Shown here: piece by piece, positions 6,158 to 14,932 of the stretch | How the letters are laid out: every line of letters starts with the position of its first letter | Position numbering within the stretch: position 1 is the stretch's first letter | Origin: CAYMGM01 sp964390005 | Lineage (GTDB): Bacteria; Pseudomonadota; Alphaproteobacteria; UBA9219 | Length of the DNA stretch: 16,848 nucleotides | Assembly (NCBI GenBank): GCA_964390005.1 | Contig: CAYMGM010000025.1 | Coordinates: 1-16,848, forward strand | Direction of reading: 5' to 3' | The notes under the pieces: generated by a model | What the model saw: only the letters and a program-made list of their open reading frames with translations | What the model was told of the DNA's origin: nothing | The model's database searches: none | Made by a program: the position numbers and the translations under genes

Positions 6158-6994
6158 TTAGCTGTAAGTTTTTTTATCAGCGGAAAGGACAACGATGGTT
6201 CGCACCGTTTGGGGCGGGCGCAAAGAACGGGGGCGGTTGAACCTGTCTTGCAATTCGGTCCCCCAGACATAGACGCTTTGATGTACCTCTGTCGCGATGG
6301 CCTCGTCTTTTTCTGTCAGGCATTGTTGCGCTGCTTTCATCCAGGCATAAGCCATCAGGCGCGAAGCCTCGACGCCTTTGCCGTCGCGACACATCAGGGC
6401 CAGCTTGTGCAGCGATGGCACGTGATGGTGGCGTGCCGCTTCTTGGCGGATAATATAGGCCTCTTCCGGTTGAGGTATGCCCCCCATAAGGCCTACTTCT
6501 GTCAAGTGTGCCATGGTTTCAAGCGAGGCTTGGCGTATGGGATGATTCTGCGGAAGTATTCTTTGTGAGGTGTCCAAATAGTCAAAGGCAGCGCGGAAAA
6601 GAAGAGGGATACTCTTTTCTGCCGCTTTGATCTCGTCAGGCGTTTGTAAAATGTCGGCGTACATCTGTTTCCAGTGATAGGCTTTGGTTAAGCAATGTGA
6701 AGCAAGAACATAGGGAATAGTGGGCGCATAGGCCAATGTGTTTGGGGCTTGGGTCATCGGGATTAACGTTTCTGCGTATCGATCCCACAAACGACGGAAC
6801 TCAGGCAGAGAGAAAACTTTTTGTCCCAAAGGCGTCATGACTTTAACGCCAAGTCCCGTATATTGCGCACCGGCCATTCCCGTAACGGCATTCGTTATTT
6901 TTACGACGCTATCGCTGATTGTCTGCTGCGCGTCCGTATAGCGCTTTACGGTTTCTTCGAAAGGTTCCTCGGGTTTGGGGGCATCTTCCGTCAT
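6158..6994 (-). CDS. Sel1-like repeat protein, first of three paralogues
   Basis: A 278-residue protein with an acidic, proline-containing start (MTEDAPKPEEPFEE) and a helical body. The repeat-like region has LLFRAAFDYLDTSQRI (131-146), LTEVGLMGG (164-172), and VPSLHKLALMCRDGKG (192-207), followed by AYAWMKAAQQ. This is the same order as in the two downstream products. No signal peptide is seen. The ATG at 6992-6994 has an AAAGGAAT ribosome-binding site at good spacing. It begins 31 bases after the stop of the predicted exported protein. The divergence between paralogues suggests distinct roles or partners. Confidence 0.83.
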   Translation of the reverse strand: MTEDAPKPEEPFEETVKRYTDAQQTISDSVVKITNAVTGMAGAQYTGLGVKVMTPLGQKVFSLPEFRRLWDRYAETLIPMTQAPNTLAYAPTIPYVLASHCLTKAYHWKQMYADILQTPDEIKAAEKSIPLLFRAAFDYLDTSQRILPQNHPIRQASLETMAHLTEVGLMGGIPQPEEAYIIRQEAARHHHVPSLHKLALMCRDGKGVEASRLMAYAWMKAAQQCLTEKDEAIATEVHQSVYVWGTELQDRFNRPRSLRPPQTVRTIVVLSADKKTYS

Positions 6995-7025
6995 TTTCGT
7001 TATTCCTTTCCGCTTAAAATCTTTT

Positions 7026-7958
7026 TTACTCAGGATCTGAAAGGGGGGAGGATTCTCGCGTCCATCTCTCTCTCATCATTTGCCCTGCATTGGGAGTATA
7101 AGGTTTTTCCTGGCCCAGTTTTTTCAGCGCAGAGGCCCCAAAGATTCCCATGCGAATGCATTGGTCTGTGATGGCATCCATAACGTTATCAAGGCCGCGC
7201 GTGAAAGAGACGGCTCCTTCCTTCTCTTGGATAAGAAGATTGGAGATGACGTTGCAAGCGTCCGATGTGTAAGTCGTATCAAAGTCGCGGCGATAAACCA
7301 CGCTGACCGTATCGCCATAAGCGCCATTTTTATTGGCCCCTTCTTTTTCAAGCGGAAGGTTTGTTTCGAAAACAAGGCCTTTTTGTTGATAGGTTAGACG
7401 TCCCCCCGATAGTTCGCATAAGAAATCCAAGCGATTTTTGATTGCTTGGCGCGTTCTATCGCCATCGGCTATGGCGACAGAAGCTTGTTTATAGGCAAAA
7501 ACTTTGGCAGCGAGGTCCCTTAGAAGTTGAGCGCGTTTTGGCTGGGAAAAACCAGCCTCTGTTGGATCTTCATTTTTTTTGCCGGTTGTAAGCTGTTCAT
7601 GAAGCGCCGAGATTTCTTGGCTTAAGATTTGCGGAAGGCCGCGTGCAAAACTTTCATAGCGGATAGCGTCTATAATAATGTCGCCCCATTGGTTGTAGGG
7701 AATATCCGGTCTGTCAGCGCGAATATCCGAACGTAAGAGAAGATATTTAGAAGCTGGGATGGCATAAGAAACAGGTGCAGATTGCCGTTGATAGGTCTGT
7801 GCCGGATCGGTGTTTGTCTTTTGCGATGGCATCGTGCCACCCACGAAGTCCCACGGACTGACCCCAGCAATCTGTCCAAAAGCTGGCGTGTTGTGTTGCA
7901 AAATAACGACGGCAACCGCGGCGTAGAAACCTTTTAAAAGAGAGTTTGGTATCTGCAT
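7026..7958 (-). CDS. Predicted exported protein of unknown function
   Basis: This 310-residue protein begins MQIPNSLLKGFYAAVAVVIL, a basic start followed by a hydrophobic stretch. A likely signal-peptidase site lies near AFG-QIAG (about 28-29), so it is probably periplasmic or secreted. The mature part has a central helical section and later a GGRLTYQQKGLVFETNLPL segment. It has three cysteines (LDFLCELSGG, SDACNVI, TDQCIRM), which could form a disulfide. I recognise no family. The open frame extends upstream to 8069, but that part lies in rnpB, so the ATG at 7956-7958 is preferred; its ribosome-binding site is weak. It is the first gene of the Sel1 cluster. Confidence 0.8.
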   Translation of the reverse strand: MQIPNSLLKGFYAAVAVVILQHNTPAFGQIAGVSPWDFVGGTMPSQKTNTDPAQTYQRQSAPVSYAIPASKYLLLRSDIRADRPDIPYNQWGDIIIDAIRYESFARGLPQILSQEISALHEQLTTGKKNEDPTEAGFSQPKRAQLLRDLAAKVFAYKQASVAIADGDRTRQAIKNRLDFLCELSGGRLTYQQKGLVFETNLPLEKEGANKNGAYGDTVSVVYRRDFDTTYTSDACNVISNLLIQEKEGAVSFTRGLDNVMDAITDQCIRMGIFGASALKKLGQEKPYTPNAGQMMRERWTRESSPLSDPE

Positions 7959-7993
7959 CGAACGCCAACCCAAAAGTATAAATAATTTGAAGT

Positions 7994-8006
7994 AAAAAAA
8001 TAAAAA
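7994..8006 (-). terminator. T tract ending rnpB
   Basis: The minus strand runs TTTTTATTTTTTT directly after the 3' strand of the RNase P P1 helix (8007-8016). The T tract would stop transcription there. The start codon of the exported-protein gene is about 36 bases further on. Confidence 0.65.
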
Positions 8007-8435
<429 letters not shown>

Positions 8436-8441
8436 GTTCCC

Positions 8442-8447
8442 TGTATA
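8442..8447 (-). promoter_or_regulatory. Probable -10 box of rnpB
   Basis: TATACA on the minus strand lies seven bases before the predicted 5' end of the RNA at 8435. The upstream TTATTTT is a weak -35. The box is chosen mainly by its position. Confidence 0.5.
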
Positions 8448-8494
8448 GCACGAGAAAGGGGCGAAAATAATATGGCAAAGTGGTGGCAAAGGCG

Positions 8495-8525
8495 TTGCCA
8501 ATGAATCACACCCTTATGTTATGAT
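8495..8525 (+). promoter_or_regulatory. Possible promoter of the OmpA-like gene
   Basis: TTGCCA (8495-8500) and TATGAT (8520-8525) are separated by 19 bases, longer than ideal. This would give an untranslated leader of more than 100 bases. The rnpB promoter diverges about 50 bases away. No operator or other known element is recognised in the leader. Confidence 0.3.
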
Positions 8526-8647
8526 GCTTGCGCGCGTTAAAAAAAACACGCATTTTACGGAAATAATGATAAGTTTTCCCCCGTTCACGCGACATGGCGC
8601 GGTCACTGTTGGCCGCTTCAAAATTGATCAAAAAAGGAGATACCGCG

Positions 8648-9730
8648 ATGAAAAAGATTCAATCACTGGGCGCTTTGGCTCTTGCGCTCGCCCTTATCGT
8701 TCCGGGGGTCGCGCACGCTGCTGATGCTTTGCCGCGTGGCTGGTATCTGGACGTTGGCGGCTTGGCCAATTTTGAAACCGATGCCGACAGCAAATTGGCC
8801 GGCACCACGGATAAAATCAAATACGGCACGGGTTGGGGCGTTTCGGCTGGCTATGGCTATGCTTTCGGCAACGGCCTGCGCGCCGAAATGGAAGTGACCT
8901 ATCGCTCGAACGACGTCGATAAAGTGACGGGCGTCGGCACAACCGCCAAATCAGACGGTTCGATCAACAACACAAGCTTCATGGGCAACGTCTATTACGA
9001 CATCGCCACGGGTACGCGCTTCACGCCGTATGTCGGCGCTGGCATCGGTCCGGCGGTCGTGACGGCTGACAAAATCCGCACTGTCAACGGTCACACGGTT
9101 GACAGCTCGCGCGTTGCGTTTGCCTATCAGGGCATCGTCGGTGTTTCGACGGCGATCGACGATCATTGGTCAATCGGTACCGATTATCGTTACTACCGCA
9201 CGACGGATGTCAGCTTTAAGGCTGATAATGCTGATCGCGCCAAGACAGAAAACGCCGCGCATACCGCGATGGTCACTGTTCGTTATACCTTTAACGAACC
9301 GGAACCCGCGCCCGCGCCGATCCCCGCGCCGAAGGTTGAAGCGCCTGCCGTTCCGGCTCCTGCGCCTGTCGCGCAGCCTGCCGTCCCGGCCGTCCCGCAA
9401 AGCTATATGGTCTTCTTCGATTTCGATAAGTCCATGCTGACGCCGGAAGCCAAGCGCATCATTGCGGCCGCGGCCAAGGATTACAAAGCCGGTCGTTATG
9501 TTCGTATCGTTGTGACGGGCCACACCGACACCGTCGGTACGGCGAAGTACAACAAGAAACTGTCTGAACGCCGCGCAACGGCTGTGAAGCAGGAATTCGC
9601 CAAGCTGGGCGTTCCCACCGGTGCTGTTGCGACGGTTGGCGTCGGCAAGAAGGGCCTGTTGGTTCCGACCGCCGATGGCGTCCGCGAAGCGCAGAACCGC
9701 CGTGCGGAAATCGTGTTCGACAAACAATAA
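8648..9730 (+). CDS. OmpA-like outer-membrane protein
   Basis: This 360-residue envelope protein anchors the outer membrane to peptidoglycan. A signal peptide (MKKIQSLGALALALALIVPG, then VAHA) is cut near residue 24. Residues about 30-215 have alternating aromatic and polar patches ending in VRYTF, as in an eight-stranded barrel. Residues 217-250 are a proline-alanine linker. The C-terminal OmpA domain (252-360) has FFDFDKS, the peptidoglycan-binding TGHTDTVGT (290-298) with D294, the SERRA arginines, and NRRAEI near the end. An in-frame ATG lies upstream at 8594, but AAGGAG (8634-8639) fits the ATG at 8648. The gene is transcribed alone: rnpB diverges upstream, and a strong terminator follows. 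Confidence 0.95.
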   Translation: MKKIQSLGALALALALIVPGVAHAADALPRGWYLDVGGLANFETDADSKLAGTTDKIKYGTGWGVSAGYGYAFGNGLRAEMEVTYRSNDVDKVTGVGTTAKSDGSINNTSFMGNVYYDIATGTRFTPYVGAGIGPAVVTADKIRTVNGHTVDSSRVAFAYQGIVGVSTAIDDHWSIGTDYRYYRTTDVSFKADNADRAKTENAAHTAMVTVRYTFNEPEPAPAPIPAPKVEAPAVPAPAPVAQPAVPAVPQSYMVFFDFDKSMLTPEAKRIIAAAAKDYKAGRYVRIVVTGHTDTVGTAKYNKKLSERRATAVKQEFAKLGVPTGAVATVGVGKKGLLVPTADGVREAQNRRAEIVFDKQ

Positions 9731-9752
9731 CGAACGCGCTTTAAGTCAAAAG

Positions 9753-9781
9753 ACGCCGCCCCGTTTGGGGCGGCGTTTTTT
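9753..9781 (+). terminator. Strong intrinsic terminator after the OmpA-like gene
   Basis: A perfect 10-bp stem, ACGCCGCCCC (9753-9762) with GGGGCGGCGT (9767-9776), has a 4-base loop and a run of six T (9776-9781). It is the clearest terminator in the window and separates the OmpA-like gene from hemB. Confidence 0.93.
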
Positions 9782-9896
9782 GTTGCGCGCAAGGGGCGAT
9801 TGCGCCAGCATCATTGCCGTGATGAGACTCGCTTGGCAGCATCGGGCGGGCCCCTATGTGTCCTGACTTCCTTATCTTTTGATGGAGTTTTCCCGC

Positions 9897-10877
9897 ATGT
9901 CTTATCCCGTTTTTCCTGTTTCGCGTCCCCGTCGCTTGCGGACTTCTGAAACGTTGCGCGCCCTCGTGCGCGAGACGCACGTCAGCGTGGACGATTTGAT
10001 TTATCCGATTTTTGTCGAGGAAGAGATCAAGGCGAAAGAGCCTGTGTCTTCGATGCCCGGCGTGTTTCGGATTCCTGAAAAGAAACTGGCCGCCGAGGTC
10101 AAAGCCATCGCCGCCGATGGAGTCAAGGCAATCATGCTGTTTGGCGTGTCGCATCACAAAGATCCTGTGGGCGGTGACTGTATGAAGGAAGACGGCCTTT
10201 TGGCGCGTATGGTGCGTATCGCCAAAGAAGCCGCGCCCGAGCTGATTGTGATCGCCGACATTTGTTTTTGCGAATATACGGATCACGGGCATTGCGGCGT
10301 GATCGATAAACAGGGAAACGTTTTGAACGATCCGACGCTTGTTAACTTGGCGCGTCAAGCGATTGTCGCGGCGCGGGCAGGGGCCGATATTGTCGCGCCG
10401 TCGGCGATGATGGACGGACAGATCAAGGCCATACGCGAAGGGTTGGACGATGCCGGTTTTCTGAATTGTCCGATCATGGCTTATTCGACGAAGTTCGCCT
10501 CAGCCTTTTACGGACCTTTCCGCGTGGCGGCAGGGTGTGGGCTTAAGGGCGACCGCAAGGCCTATCAAATGGATCCAATGAACGGGCATGAAGCTTTGCG
10601 CGAAAGCTTGTTGGACGAAGCGGAAGGCGCCGATTTCTTGATGGTCAAACCGGGCATGCCTTATTTGGATGTGCTTGCTAAGTTGCGCGAGAAGACTCTT
10701 TTGCCGCTTGTGGCCTATCAAGTCAGCGGTGAGTACGCGATGATCAAGTTTGCGGCTGCCGCCGGTGCCTTGGATGAAAAGCGCATTGTGCGCGAATCCT
10801 TGGGGGCGTTTAAGCGGGCAGGGGCCGATTTGATCCTGACCTATTTCGCGCGCGATATCGCGCGTGAAGGGTTTTAG
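9897..10877 (+). CDS. hemB: Delta-aminolevulinic acid dehydratase (porphobilinogen synthase)
   Basis: HemB joins two 5-aminolevulinate molecules into porphobilinogen, an early step of haem synthesis in the cytoplasm. This 326-residue protein has both Schiff-base lysines: K199 in YSTKFASAFYGPFR and K251 in MVKPGMPYLDV. The metal-site loop DICFCEYTDHGHCG keeps all three cysteines (C123, C125, C133) of the zinc-dependent type, as in Escherichia coli. The start is the ATG at 9897-9899, preceded by GGAG at 9884-9887. The in-frame TTG at 9879 and ATG at 9882 come before or within that site. Its stop codon lies two bases from that of the convergent gene, with no terminator between. The 115 bases upstream show no clear promoter. 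Confidence 0.97.
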   Translation: MSYPVFPVSRPRRLRTSETLRALVRETHVSVDDLIYPIFVEEEIKAKEPVSSMPGVFRIPEKKLAAEVKAIAADGVKAIMLFGVSHHKDPVGGDCMKEDGLLARMVRIAKEAAPELIVIADICFCEYTDHGHCGVIDKQGNVLNDPTLVNLARQAIVAARAGADIVAPSAMMDGQIKAIREGLDDAGFLNCPIMAYSTKFASAFYGPFRVAAGCGLKGDRKAYQMDPMNGHEALRESLLDEAEGADFLMVKPGMPYLDVLAKLREKTLLPLVAYQVSGEYAMIKFAAAAGALDEKRIVRESLGAFKRAGADLILTYFARDIAREGF

Positions 10878-10879
10878 GG

Positions 10880-12988
10880 TCAGGGCTGTCTTTTGGCGAC
10901 AGATTGAAGTTTTGAAACGCCTGCCTGGCGTGCCTTTTGACGTGTCACGACATAGGAATAGTCATAAAGATCTTCCGCCATTTCTTGGCAGGCGCGTTGA
11001 AGCGTATCGCAATTTGTTCGCAGCGCTTTTTCCTCGGCGAATAAATATCCTTTGAGAAGACGGATCTCGCCGGGCATCTGCGCCAGAAAATCAGCCGATG
11101 ATTTAAAAAAAGAAAGAGCCTTGGGATCATCGGGGGAAAGGCTAGGCTTTTTCCGAAACGGCGTTGTCCTTTGTAGATCCTGCAAGACGGCTCGTTTGCA
11201 ATCAAAACGTGAAAGATCAACGCTTCTGCTTGCCATCGGGCGACTAACGCTGTCGATCGGATCGCCCTTTTGGGGAAGAAGGCCGTTAAAGAAAGGATCA
11301 GGGGAATCTATGTAATACAAAGGAATTAAATCGGCATCGCTTCCGGTCAAATCTTGCCGTGAAGCTAAAGCAAGGGCGATCTTGCCAAACAAAGCGTGAA
11401 GCTCTTGGGCCAGATCGCGGCCTTGCAGGACTTGTTTTTGTACGAGCGCGCCGTTAAGGGCTGCCGCAAAAGCATGCTGATAGAAATTGACGCATCTTTC
11501 AATCGGCTGTTGGTAGTAGAGAGAAAAATTGCATTCAGACGTAATATAGCTTGTTCGATCGGTGTCCTCTTCATACAAGACGAGCATACGCGCGGTAGGG
11601 TGCAGGGCGTGGTCGGTGTTGATAGGGCTAGGTTTTTGACCCTTTGGAAAAAGGCTCATGTAAGCATGATGATAGATCGATTCATGAAGGCGATAAGAAT
11701 ATTGGTATAAATCCGAATGGGCCGCTTCATGCACTGTCGTTTTAAGGGTCGCGCGCATCGACATCTGACAGGAAAGCTCGACGCCGCTATCGCTCACATC
11801 GTCAATAAGGGTGATGCGGTTGAGCCAAAGATCTTTTCCATCTCGCTCTTTCCAAGCTTCAAAAAAACCATTGGGTGTTTTATTTGATTTCCGCTGACAG
11901 TCACATAAGCGCTTTATATCTAATGAAGGTATGCTGGGCGTTTCCATAACTTGGCAGAACAGGCTCAAAAAGGGCTGGAGGGTTTCTTTTTTTTGATCGG
12001 GCCCCATTCCATGCCAACCTTTTTTGTTGGCATCCATTTGAGCAAAATACGCATCGTCTTGTTGGCCCATGCGATAAATCAAATTGTCGATCTGCCTTTG
12101 ACGATGAGCCGATAAAGCCTTTGGGGGATACATATGGGTATAAAGATAGCTTCGCGTCGCTTTAAACGATTCTGTGATTTCTCCATAGCGCCGCGCGCCT
12201 GTCAGGGCGACCAAATAGCTCGTCAGTCTATGATCTTGTAAGTTTTGGATATCTTGGGGGGACAGACGATGCGCAATTTCGCGATTGTTGAGGTCGTCTA
12301 AAAGCTGTTCTGTCAGGTCGCAGCTTATAGGTCTTTTTGTTGGAAGGCCTTCAAAGACAAAAGGCGTTGGGGCTATGCTACGGCACGTCTCAACAAAGGA
12401 AAGCCAGCTTTCAGGCTGAAAAGAAAAACTTGTTCCGACAAGACGGCGCGCTTCGCGCACGTCGGCTGAGGGGGCTACAGATGGCAAGTACAAAAGAGCG
12501 AGAACTTTGCCTTGCTCCTCTGGGCTTAGGCGCGTGCTGATAAATTGTTCAGGCGTTAGATCCGTCGCATGCGGCAAAAAATAGGCTAGCATCTGGGCCA
12601 GCCATTGCTGATGTTCGCGCTCTAATTTGGTTTGAAAGCCATCGCTTTCTTCACGATCAAACGGATCTGGCTCGGCATAGCGTCTGAGGGGGGCGCCTGC
12701 CATTGCGGTGTGAATGGCCGTGGCCGTTGTCAAATAGTCTCGAAAATCGAAGCTTTGCGATAAAAGCTGGGTTGGTTGATGCCAGGCGTAATCATTGACC
12801 AGATTGGGCTCGGCTGCGCTTTCTTCGATCATGTGCGCGTAAAGGCTCAGGCGATCAGAAAGGGGTAAAGCGTTGAGAAGTGCTTCGGTTTTCATCTCGC
12901 CAAGTTTGGGCGCACCAATGATTTCTTGCGCCTCTAGGCTTAAAGAGGAGCACTTTTCTCTTAATGTCTTTAATAAATACGGCGTCAT
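10880..12988 (-). CDS. Large unknown protein with an HExxH motif (candidate zinc peptidase)
   Basis: I do not recognise a family for this 702-residue protein. It has no signal peptide or membrane segment and looks mostly helical. The clearest clue is TTVHEAAHSDLY, with H420-E421-A-A-H424, the zinc-binding and catalytic signature of metallopeptidases. About 73 residues later comes YYQQPIERCVNFYQHAF. E497 there could be the third zinc ligand, since several HExxH families have a Pro-x-Glu in a helix at that stage. The region around 358-366 has two close cysteines (LCDCQ). The ATG at 12986-12988 is preferred over a TTG three codons upstream. No ribosome-binding site is seen, and a TATAAT lies just upstream. 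Enzymatic activity is an inference from the motif. Confidence 0.8.
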   Translation of the reverse strand: MTPYLLKTLREKCSSLSLEAQEIIGAPKLGEMKTEALLNALPLSDRLSLYAHMIEESAAEPNLVNDYAWHQPTQLLSQSFDFRDYLTTATAIHTAMAGAPLRRYAEPDPFDREESDGFQTKLEREHQQWLAQMLAYFLPHATDLTPEQFISTRLSPEEQGKVLALLYLPSVAPSADVREARRLVGTSFSFQPESWLSFVETCRSIAPTPFVFEGLPTKRPISCDLTEQLLDDLNNREIAHRLSPQDIQNLQDHRLTSYLVALTGARRYGEITESFKATRSYLYTHMYPPKALSAHRQRQIDNLIYRMGQQDDAYFAQMDANKKGWHGMGPDQKKETLQPFLSLFCQVMETPSIPSLDIKRLCDCQRKSNKTPNGFFEAWKERDGKDLWLNRITLIDDVSDSGVELSCQMSMRATLKTTVHEAAHSDLYQYSYRLHESIYHHAYMSLFPKGQKPSPINTDHALHPTARMLVLYEEDTDRTSYITSECNFSLYYQQPIERCVNFYQHAFAAALNGALVQKQVLQGRDLAQELHALFGKIALALASRQDLTGSDADLIPLYYIDSPDPFFNGLLPQKGDPIDSVSRPMASRSVDLSRFDCKRAVLQDLQRTTPFRKKPSLSPDDPKALSFFKSSADFLAQMPGEIRLLKGYLFAEEKALRTNCDTLQRACQEMAEDLYDYSYVVTRQKARQAGVSKLQSVAKRQP

Positions 12989-12996
12989 GATGCGCA

Positions 12997-13002
12997 ATTA
13001 TA
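12997..13002 (-). promoter_or_regulatory. Probable -10 box of the HExxH gene
   Basis: The minus strand has a perfect TATAAT nine bases before the chosen ATG. Transcription would start within a few bases of that ATG, giving an almost leaderless message. No good -35 is seen. Confidence 0.45.
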
Positions 13003-13116
13003 GGAAAGGCTTATTACTTTCGCTAGGGAAAGGAGGGGTGAAAAGGATCTCTACGCTTGTTTTTTGCACGAAATTCTGGTCTTTGTGCGTTCTGTAAACC
13101 ATGAACTGAGATTGAA

Positions 13117-14919
13117 ATGACGCCACTTAACCTTATTCGTAACTTTGCCATTATCGCCCATATCGACCATGGGAAATCGACGCTGGCTGACCGCTTGATC
13201 CAGATGTGCGGCGGTCTAGACGCGCGCGAGATGAAAGAACAGGTCCTCGATAACATGGATATCGAGCGTGAGCGCGGCATCACGATCAAGGCGCAGACCG
13301 TGCGTTTGAACTACAAGGCCAAAGATGGCCAGACCTATCAGCTCAATCTCATGGACACGCCCGGCCATGTTGACTTTGCCTATGAAGTCAGCCGCAGTCT
13401 CGCCGCGTGCGAAGGATCTATCTTGGTCGTCGATGCCTCGCAAGGCGTTGAAGCGCAGACGCTGGCCAATGTTTATCAAGCCATCGACAATGGGCATGAA
13501 ATCGTGCCCGTCTTGAACAAAATCGATTTGCCTGCCGCCGAGCCAGGACGTGTGCAACAGCAGATCGAAGATGTGATTGGGCTTGATGCCTCTGATGCTG
13601 TGATGATCTCGGCGAAGACCGGGCTGGGCGTCGATGCCGTTCTTGAGGCCATCGTGACGCGCTTGCCGCCGCCAAAGGGCGATGCCGGGGCGCCGTTGAA
13701 AGCGCTTTTGGTCGATAGCTGGTATGACGCCTATTTGGGTGTTGTCATTCTGGTGCGCGTGATCGATGGCACGCTGCGCAAGGGGCAAAAAGTTCTCTTT
13801 ATGGGGACGGGGGCTTTACGCGATGTTGATCGCGTCGGTATTTTTTCGCCGAAGAAAGTTGAAATTGACGCCTTGGGGCCCGGCGAAATGGGCTTTATCA
13901 CGGCGGGCATTAAGCAGATCAGCGATACGCGCGTGGGCGATACGATCACCGAAGAAAAGCGCCCGGCAGGGCAGGCTTTGGCTGGGTTTAAGCCGTCGAT
14001 CCCGGTTGTGTTCTGCGGTTTGTTTCCGGCCGATGCCGCCGAGTTTGAACATTTGCGCGAGTCCCTTGGCAAATTGGCGCTGAACGACGCCAGCTTTCAG
14101 TTCGAGGCCGAAAGCTCAGTTGCGCTGGGCTTTGGTTTCCGCTGCGGCTTCTTGGGGCTTTTGCATCTTGAGATCATTCAAGAGCGTCTGGAACGCGAGT
14201 TTAATCTGAACCTGATTACGACGGCGCCGTCGGTCATTTATCATGTTTATATGACGGATGGAACGCAGGTCGCTTTGCATAATCCGGCGGATATGCCTGA
14301 CCCCGTACGGATCGCGAAAATGGACGAGCCGTGGATCAAGGCGACCATTTTGACGCCCGACGAATTTCTGGGCAGCATCTTGGCGCTTTGCAATGATCGG
14401 CGGGGCGAGCAGATGGAGCTGACCTATGTCGGGCAGCGTGCGATGCTGGTTTATAAATTGCCGCTGAATGAAGTCGTTTTCGATTTTTACGATCGCTTGA
14501 AATCTATCAGCCGCGGTTATGCGAGCTTTGACTATGCGATCGAGGAATATCGCGAAGGCGATTTGGTATTGATGGATATTCTGGTCAATGGCGAAGGCGT
14601 TGACGCTTTGGCCTGTATCGTGCACCGCAGCGTTGCCGAAAAACGGGGCCGCCAGTTGTGCGAACGTTTGAAGGAGTTGATTCCGAAGCATTTGTTCAAG
14701 ATTGCCATCCAAGCTTCGATTGGCAGCCGCGTGATCGCGCGCGAGACGATTTCGGCGATGCGCAAAGACGTGACGGCGAAATGCTATGGCGGCGATATTT
14801 CGCGTAAACGCAAATTGCTGGACAAGCAAAAGGAAGGCAAAAAGCGTATGCGTCAGTTTGGCCAAGTCGAAATCCCGCAAAGCGCCTTTATCGCTGCGCT
14901 GAAGATGGACGATAAATAA
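13117..14919 (+). CDS. lepA: Elongation factor 4 (LepA)
   Basis: LepA is a ribosome-bound GTPase that acts on stalled or mistranslocated elongation complexes. This 600-residue protein has the usual length. G1 is AHIDHGKST (14-22), followed by the effector segment RERGITIKAQ. G3 is DTPGHVDF (80-87) and G4 is NKID (134-137). The LepA-specific C-terminus is present, including SIGSRVIARETISAMRKDVT and CYGGDISRKRKLLDKQKEGK. The ATG at 13117 gives the standard N-terminus, with a weak TGAGA site before it. The next gene converges from the minus strand, 13 bases after the stop codon. No strong terminator is seen, only a short CCCTAATAGGG repeat followed later by TTTTTT. Confidence 0.98.
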   Translation: MTPLNLIRNFAIIAHIDHGKSTLADRLIQMCGGLDAREMKEQVLDNMDIERERGITIKAQTVRLNYKAKDGQTYQLNLMDTPGHVDFAYEVSRSLAACEGSILVVDASQGVEAQTLANVYQAIDNGHEIVPVLNKIDLPAAEPGRVQQQIEDVIGLDASDAVMISAKTGLGVDAVLEAIVTRLPPPKGDAGAPLKALLVDSWYDAYLGVVILVRVIDGTLRKGQKVLFMGTGALRDVDRVGIFSPKKVEIDALGPGEMGFITAGIKQISDTRVGDTITEEKRPAGQALAGFKPSIPVVFCGLFPADAAEFEHLRESLGKLALNDASFQFEAESSVALGFGFRCGFLGLLHLEIIQERLEREFNLNLITTAPSVIYHVYMTDGTQVALHNPADMPDPVRIAKMDEPWIKATILTPDEFLGSILALCNDRRGEQMELTYVGQRAMLVYKLPLNEVVFDFYDRLKSISRGYASFDYAIEEYREGDLVLMDILVNGEGVDALACIVHRSVAEKRGRQLCERLKELIPKHLFKIAIQASIGSRVIARETISAMRKDVTAKCYGGDISRKRKLLDKQKEGKKRMRQFGQVEIPQSAFIAALKMDDK

Positions 14920-14932
14920 GCTGACTTGATCC

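Noticed and set aside
9170..9792. Minus-strand frames opposite the OmpA-like gene
   Set aside because: They are shadows caused by the codon bias of the real gene and cross its terminator.
9825..9866. Short frame reading MRLAWQHRAGPYVS before hemB
   Set aside because: Only 14 codons, no ribosome-binding site, and no sign of a leader-peptide attenuator such as repeated codons or a following hairpin.
13038..13097. GTG-started 19-codon peptide upstream of lepA
   Set aside because: The AGGAGG lies almost directly against the GTG, too close to be used, and the peptide shows no coding character.
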